Assembly (NCBI GenBank): GCA_903823545.1
Contig: CAIJTL010001056.1
Span: 1-7,878 of the forward strand
DNA: 7,878 nucleotides
Source: an uncultured Planctomycetaceae bacterium
Lineage (GTDB): Bacteria > Planctomycetota > Planctomycetia > Planctomycetales > Planctomycetaceae
Direction of reading: 5' to 3'
Shown: one piece after another, positions 7,301-7,878 of the stretch
Position numbering within the stretch: the first letter of the stretch is position 1
How the letters are laid out: each line of letters opens with the position of its first letter
Translations under genes and position numbers: made by a program
The notes under the pieces: model-generated
The model's database searches: none
The model's input: only the letters and a program-made list of their open reading frames with translations
What the model was told of the DNA's origin: nothing

Positions 7301-7878
7301 AAGTCCCGACGTTGTTACCCGAATCGCGAGCTGCGCTGCCGAACAGCAGGGCGTGAGTTTGAGTCGCACCGCCGTTATCACGCAGGACATCGAGTTGCGG
7401 AGTGACACCGACGATGTTGCCGTTGCTCCCATTCACGAATGTCGTCACAAGACCCACATTCTGGACAAGGTTGTTACCCCCATCGACAAAGTTCTCTCCA
7501 GCAATGTCAGCCGTCGTGCCGCCAGCGACGATCGTGTTCTTCAACGTCGCAGGACCGAACGGCGGAGTGCCACCGAGGTTATTCGCGATCCCCGCACCGG
7601 TCGGAGCCTGATTCAGATAAATCGTGTTATTGAGCAGATCGGCCGTGCCGAAGTTCGCTAAGCCACCGCCGCTGACCGACGCGATGTTCGATGACAGCGT
7701 GCTGCTGGTCATCGTCAAACCCGCGTTGCTGCTGTTGAAAATCGCCGCACCGTTCTGAGCGGTGTTGTTGTTGAACGTGCTCGCGGTGATCGTCGCGGAG
7801 CGATCGACTCCGTTGGTGAATTCCGAGTTGTTGTAGAGCGCACCGCCGTCGGTTGTCGCCGAGTTGCTCGAGAAGGTC
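1368..7878 (-). CDS. Giant modular surface/exported protein: beta-helix, Calx-beta and RTX repeats (partial, N-terminus outside window)
   Basis: One uninterrupted minus-strand frame runs from the right edge (first full codon 7877-7875) to TAA at 1370-1368, giving 2169 visible residues. The TTG at 7718 is an internal codon: the 53 codons upstream are open and continue the same beta-helix repeat (for example GGALYNN). Order of parts in visible residues: beta-helix 1 (1-221), beta-helix 2 (222-731), three Calx-beta domains (732-842, 843-956, 957-1086), an uncharacterised region (1087-1383), and RTX blocks of 17, 20 and 22 nonapeptides (1384-1536, 1638-1817, 1924-2121) with two linkers, then a 48-residue tail. 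The composition is rich in Gly, Asn, Asp and Thr, with only two Cys, as expected of an extracellular protein. RTX nonapeptides and Calx-beta domains are known calcium binders, so a calcium-stabilised surface or adhesin-like role is inferred. The signal peptide and promoter would lie beyond the window. No PEP-CTERM or LPXTG motif is seen at the C-terminus. The substrate or partner is unknown. Confidence 0.95.
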   Translation of the reverse strand, partial: TFSSNSATTDGGALYNNSEFTNGVDRSATITASTFNNNTAQNGAAIFNSSNAGLTMTSSTLSSNIASVSGGGLANFGTADLLNNTIYLNQAPTGAGIANNLGGTPPFGPATLKNTIVAGGTTADIAGENFVDGGNNLVQNVGLVTTFVNGSNGNIVGVTPQLDVLRDNGGATQTHALLFGSAARDSGNNVGTSTSDQRGFTRIFDGDGNGVATVDIGAFESGFIINSYNDTIDENINDGINADRNGVSTLRATIMQSNARSGEDTIILSPGTYTLTLVGRDEDGSLTGDLDITDDLNIIGAGTNQTFIDANQIDRLFQVFSGRTLNLSNLTLINGNASTTDNGGNIQNQGNLILTNVMVVNGKSARGGGVYNDVGATMTATDSVFAGNTAILQGGALYNDGTLTLIRAQVGQDGAGNFSNTHGGGLYNFGTLTITDSSFTDNTADSRGGAVYNAAVTTTLAGAVPVAAAGANTNITLTNVANFPTTTGFVIQIGSEQMQVTGIVGNVFTVTRGFAGTTPAAFAVGTSVTSVGVNTASVSGSTFNNNFASSRGAAIFNEDSFNITNSTLTTNASGTNAGIGNTLTGRVTVTNSTIVDNEAYRGGGLANSTAGVVTVKNTIVARNTSTTTSGITAPNVRGTFVTNGNNFIGNNINSTGFANTVSNDQVGSSTSPFDPVIAALADNGGETLTNRPRTGSPVINAGDNTGGDTTDQRGAPRPTNDDSDIGAVELQDIRATISDVTQLEGNGGSTLFRFTVTLSQASVEEIRVSYSLQGDSAFAGEDFINVSGTVVFAPNTLIQTITVEVNGDTSIEPTEQFFVNLTNPINVTLDDAQAVGTILTDDTGIQITDANKVETDSGDTTYTFTVSIVGAAITATQSVDYTSLAGTATAGVDFDLIPNGTLTFTPGGPSSQTINVTVYSDQTPETNETFFIQLSNNTLPLVFGKTTGVGTIFNDDLQFSVTGSTALEADPPFTTPLDFTVNLVHKVYVTGPGGAPTQATVTALVSTSSGTATSGQDFTPISNQVVTFTGTTTSQTVTATVLGDLRFEQPDETFVLQAVSGTINGVADSMVTTFSTAGTGTIDDNDPPPDTWRIYIDNMTGNIRVDLGVTGFLQSGIGMGAGSLTLVSASHFPTTTPFNIQIGAETLTVTNVSGNTFTLMAPGTTAAYAAGTPVTMSSTIVNTNDHTTAIVVNGDNVSAANPGAKDDLFLVDFSFGNPIPTNGLTVNGLGQVGADALQLVDNTNFFTFNTVTYNSTAFDSGNVVYDILGTPFTVNYTGLEPISDDTSANNRVFNAPVVGNDNVVLSSSNGHTSISSVLGVSLPSFESVTAKNPNVSLVVNGNNGTNTFQVTGGDVTFVSTLTINGLNGNDTIDASGWSLPLTINGGLGGDTISGGSAADTIDGGDGADSISGNGGADSIIGGLGNDTISGGDGADFVDGGLNDDSILGDAGDDLLSGNDGNDFINGGAGLDTVDGAEGSDTVNGGADSDLVSGGNGNDSVGGGTGDDSVNGGFGDDTLSADTGLDTLDGTDGSDNVKTSADVNQTLTNNQVAFAGIPTDTITLIAIEHAWLSGGVSNNTLDATQFTLGGVTLMGGLGSDTLLGTAFDDVLSAGITTDGTGLDLMLDSLNITDGNDSLVGGDGRDTLNGNGGNDTIVAGIGDDCVIGGAGNDSVDGGDGNDNVQGNGGADILLGGNGIDTLDGGENTDTLRGGNDGDSILGGGGNDTIDGGLGDDTIDAGDGNDTVFGNDGNDSVGGGAGDDTLVGGLGDDVVNGNDGLDTLDGSVGFDTLFGGSGDDTLISTDGNDTINGQGGVDSFTYDADSVQDDIFTITAVGYPMGPTTGIGLARLNLSVFTTNLIGVENFTLNLGGGNDRVTLGDMNGVVDLTKLNINGGAGDDTIDGSLSVNASLALNAIMGDGNDSVIGTPANDTILGEAGNDFIVGGSGADSINGGDGNDNISSGSGNDTILGGNGNDTIDAGANDDTITGDAGNDSILAGDGIDTIDGGINDDFLDGGIGNDSIRGGVGNDRIAGRAGADTIDGGDGADTIKGGSENDSILGGAGNDLVDGELGNDTINGQGDNDFLLGGDGNDSILGGAGNDTCVGGVGNDTVLGQGGTDKVLGGSGTGTNTKAAGDRIGTDSVIVANYITDELFKILTARPNLLNELNF
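1371..1514 (-). other. Non-RTX C-terminal tail of the giant protein (48 residues)
   Basis: Residues 2122-2169. After a last partial unit (LGGSGTG) comes a charged stretch [20 protein letters not shown] and then an amphipathic, leucine-rich end, [20 protein letters not shown] proteins exported by type I systems carry an uncleaved C-terminal secretion signal, so this could be one (inference). No type I transporter genes are in the window, and no recognised sorting motif is seen. Confidence 0.5.
1515..2108 (-). repeat. RTX block C: 22 nonapeptide repeats
   Basis: Residues 1924-2121. Twenty-two consecutive 27-bp units in perfect register, from IGTPANDTI to LGQGGTDKV, including well-kept units such as LGGNGNDTI and LGGDGNDSI. 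Unit 20 (LGGAGNDTC) holds the second cysteine (codon 1571-1569). The DNA also repeats: GATCGTGTCGTTGCC (plus strand, antisense to GNDTI) or close variants recur through blocks A-C. Confidence 0.93.
2109..2426 (-). other. Linker between RTX blocks B and C (106 residues)
   Basis: Residues 1818-1923. It starts [19 protein letters not shown], continues [20 protein letters not shown], then [19 protein letters not shown] and [18 protein letters not shown]. It resembles the segment just before block A (SFESV...[14 protein letters not shown]...[15 protein letters not shown]), suggesting the same spacer type. It ends with [15 protein letters not shown], one residue short of the nonapeptide register. 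Confidence 0.7.
2427..2966 (-). repeat. RTX block B: 20 nonapeptide repeats
   Basis: Residues 1638-1817. Twenty consecutive 27-bp units in perfect register, from VGGDGRDTL to NGQGGVDSF. Most keep G-G-x-G-(N/D)-D. Unit 3 (VAGIGDDCV) holds one of the two cysteines of the visible protein (codon 2891-2889). Confidence 0.93.
2967..3269 (-). other. Linker between RTX blocks A and B (101 residues)
   Basis: Residues 1537-1637. It contains [20 protein letters not shown] and [20 protein letters not shown], a 'N.TLTN...D.I..IE...L.GG...NTLDA..F' pattern that I recognise between RTX blocks of other large proteins. It then has two loose RTX-like units ([18 protein letters not shown]) and the insertion [19 protein letters not shown] before the register resumes. 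Confidence 0.7.
3270..3728 (-). repeat. RTX block A: 17 nonapeptide repeats
   Basis: Residues 1384-1536. Seventeen 27-bp units in perfect register, from NGGLGGDTI to DGTDGSDNV, with consensus x-G-G-x-G-x-D-x-(I/V/L). This is the calcium-binding RTX/hemolysin-type nonapeptide that forms a parallel beta-roll. Later units (SADTGLDTL) lose a glycine, so the end of the block is more degenerate. Confidence 0.93.
3729..4619 (-). other. Region of unknown function between Calx-beta array and RTX blocks
   Basis: Residues 1087-1383. It begins [17 protein letters not shown] and is interrupted by the second FPTTT/IQIG module (4353-4517). It continues through [20 protein letters not shown] and [16 protein letters not shown], then [12 protein letters not shown] (about 4029-4058) and a glycine/asparagine-rich stretch with [10 protein letters not shown] and [14 protein letters not shown]. 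The 'YTGLEPI' motif ahead of RTX repeats is something I recognise from other large planctomycete and cyanobacterial proteins, but I know no assigned function. It ends with one RTX-like unit (NGLNGNDTI) and the spacer [11 protein letters not shown] before the regular nonapeptides. Confidence 0.6.
4353..4517 (-). repeat. FPTTT/IQIG module, copy 2
   Basis: 55 residues (1121-1175). They begin [16 protein letters not shown], contain [11 protein letters not shown] and SGNTFTL, then [13 protein letters not shown]. They share FPTTT, IQIG, GN.FT, GTT, and G-T-x-V-T in the same order and spacing as copy 1 at 6291-6464, apart from a gap of about three residues near the middle. The copy interrupts the region that follows the Calx-beta array. 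Confidence 0.75.
4620..5009 (-). other. Calx-beta domain 3 (somewhat longer)
   Basis: Residues 957-1086, about 130 in length. Signatures are [34 protein letters not shown], the acidic motif [15 protein letters not shown], and the closing GTIDDND. It is longer than the other two because of loops around [10 protein letters not shown] and [13 protein letters not shown]. It ends the Calx-beta array with DDNDPPP, a common domain boundary. Confidence 0.85.
5010..5351 (-). other. Calx-beta domain 2
   Basis: Residues 843-956. It follows domain 1 directly. Signatures are [34 protein letters not shown], the acidic motif [15 protein letters not shown], and the closing GTIFNDD. Length and order of motifs match domain 1. 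Confidence 0.88.
5352..5684 (-). other. Calx-beta domain 1
   Basis: Residues 732-842, about 111 in length, which is normal for the family. Signatures are [35 protein letters not shown], the acidic motif [15 protein letters not shown], and the closing GTILTDD. Calx-beta domains are known calcium-binding immunoglobulin-like folds, often in tandem in extracellular proteins. Confidence 0.88.
5685..7214 (-). other. Beta-helix module 2 with degenerate CSLREA-like start and Q-like end
   Basis: Residues 222-731 of the visible protein. It opens with [20 protein letters not shown] followed by [11 protein letters not shown] (about 7078-7140 and just below). This matches the CSLREA pattern (CSLREAI..AN...G.DTI...PGTYTLT) but lacks the cysteine. 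Rungs follow: [55 protein letters not shown] and GGAVYNAA. After an inserted small module (6291-6464) the rungs resume with [17 protein letters not shown] and [20 protein letters not shown]. The end ([35 protein letters not shown]) is a diverged choice-of-anchor-Q segment. Confidence 0.8.
6291..6464 (-). repeat. FPTTT/IQIG module, copy 1 (inserted in beta-helix 2)
   Basis: 58 residues (472-529). They start at [16 protein letters not shown], contain [11 protein letters not shown] and [10 protein letters not shown], and end with FAVGTSVT. The segment interrupts the beta-helix between rung GGAVYNAA and rung [13 protein letters not shown] and does not itself have the rung pattern. A clearly related 55-residue segment occurs at 4353-4517 in the same protein. 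Its function is unknown; it reads as a small all-beta domain. Confidence 0.75.
7215..7877 (-). other. Beta-helix module 1 with choice-of-anchor-Q-like end (truncated by window edge)
   Basis: Visible residues 1-221 of the large protein. Short parallel-beta-helix rungs such as [23 protein letters not shown] and [14 protein letters not shown] repeat about every 20-25 residues and resemble chlamydial Pmp-like or Pel-type rungs. The module ends with [19 protein letters not shown], then SDQRGFTRI and VDIGAFE. That is the recognisable pattern of the choice-of-anchor Q domain (usual form DNGG.TQTHAL..GS.A.D.G...DQRG..R...D.GAFE). The module is incomplete because the gene runs off the right edge. Confidence 0.8.

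Noticed and set aside
5883..7661. Plus-strand open frames 5883-6299, 5890-6525 and 6612-7661
   Set aside because: They are antisense to the beta-helix modules. Their composition (Arg/Val/Asp-rich) is what the reverse of G/N/T-rich coding gives.
7716..7718. TTG as the start codon of the large minus-strand gene
   Set aside because: The frame is open for 53 more codons to the window edge, and those residues continue the beta-helix rung pattern.

Overview
The window reads as a chromosomal piece of a planctomycete (inferred). It has moderately high GC. On the plus strand is the C-terminal end of a protein that resembles planctomycete WD40-repeat proteins (often fused to Ser/Thr kinases) with a 'GATLTLRNDGSI...LGRFRLS' tail domain. 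On the minus strand is a giant mosaic exported protein built from right-handed beta-helix, Calx-beta and RTX calcium-binding repeats, a combination frequent in Planctomycetota. These family assignments come from motif recognition; no database search was possible.

Layout. Positions 3-1079 (+) hold the end of the first gene, open at the left edge. Positions 1080-1367 are a 288-bp convergent intergenic stretch without a believable gene but rich in palindromes, including a near-continuous 27-bp hairpin (1244-1300) and a perfect 13-bp hairpin (1325-1353). Positions 1368-7878 (-) are one uninterrupted reading frame that runs off the right edge, so its N-terminus, signal peptide and promoter are outside the window. 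2169 residues are visible.

The giant protein, from N to C (right to left on the map), contains: a truncated beta-helix module closed by a choice-of-anchor-Q-like segment (7877-7215); a second, complete beta-helix module that opens with a degenerate CSLREA-like motif and closes with another Q-like segment (7214-5685); three consecutive Calx-beta domains (5684-4620); a roughly 300-residue region of unknown function (4619-3729); three RTX blocks of exactly 17, 20 and 22 in-register nonapeptides (3728-3270, 2966-2427, 2108-1515) separated by 101- and 106-residue linkers; and a 48-residue non-RTX C-terminal tail. A small module of about 58 residues (FPTTT...IQIG...GTT...GT.VT) occurs twice, once spliced into the second beta-helix and once after the Calx-beta array.

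The likely role of the large protein is an extracellular, calcium-stabilised surface or adhesin-like protein (inference). No secretion genes are visible, and nothing shows that the two convergent genes work together. I see no mobile element, RNA gene or CRISPR array. The unusual content is the modular architecture of the large protein and the palindromes in the convergent junction.
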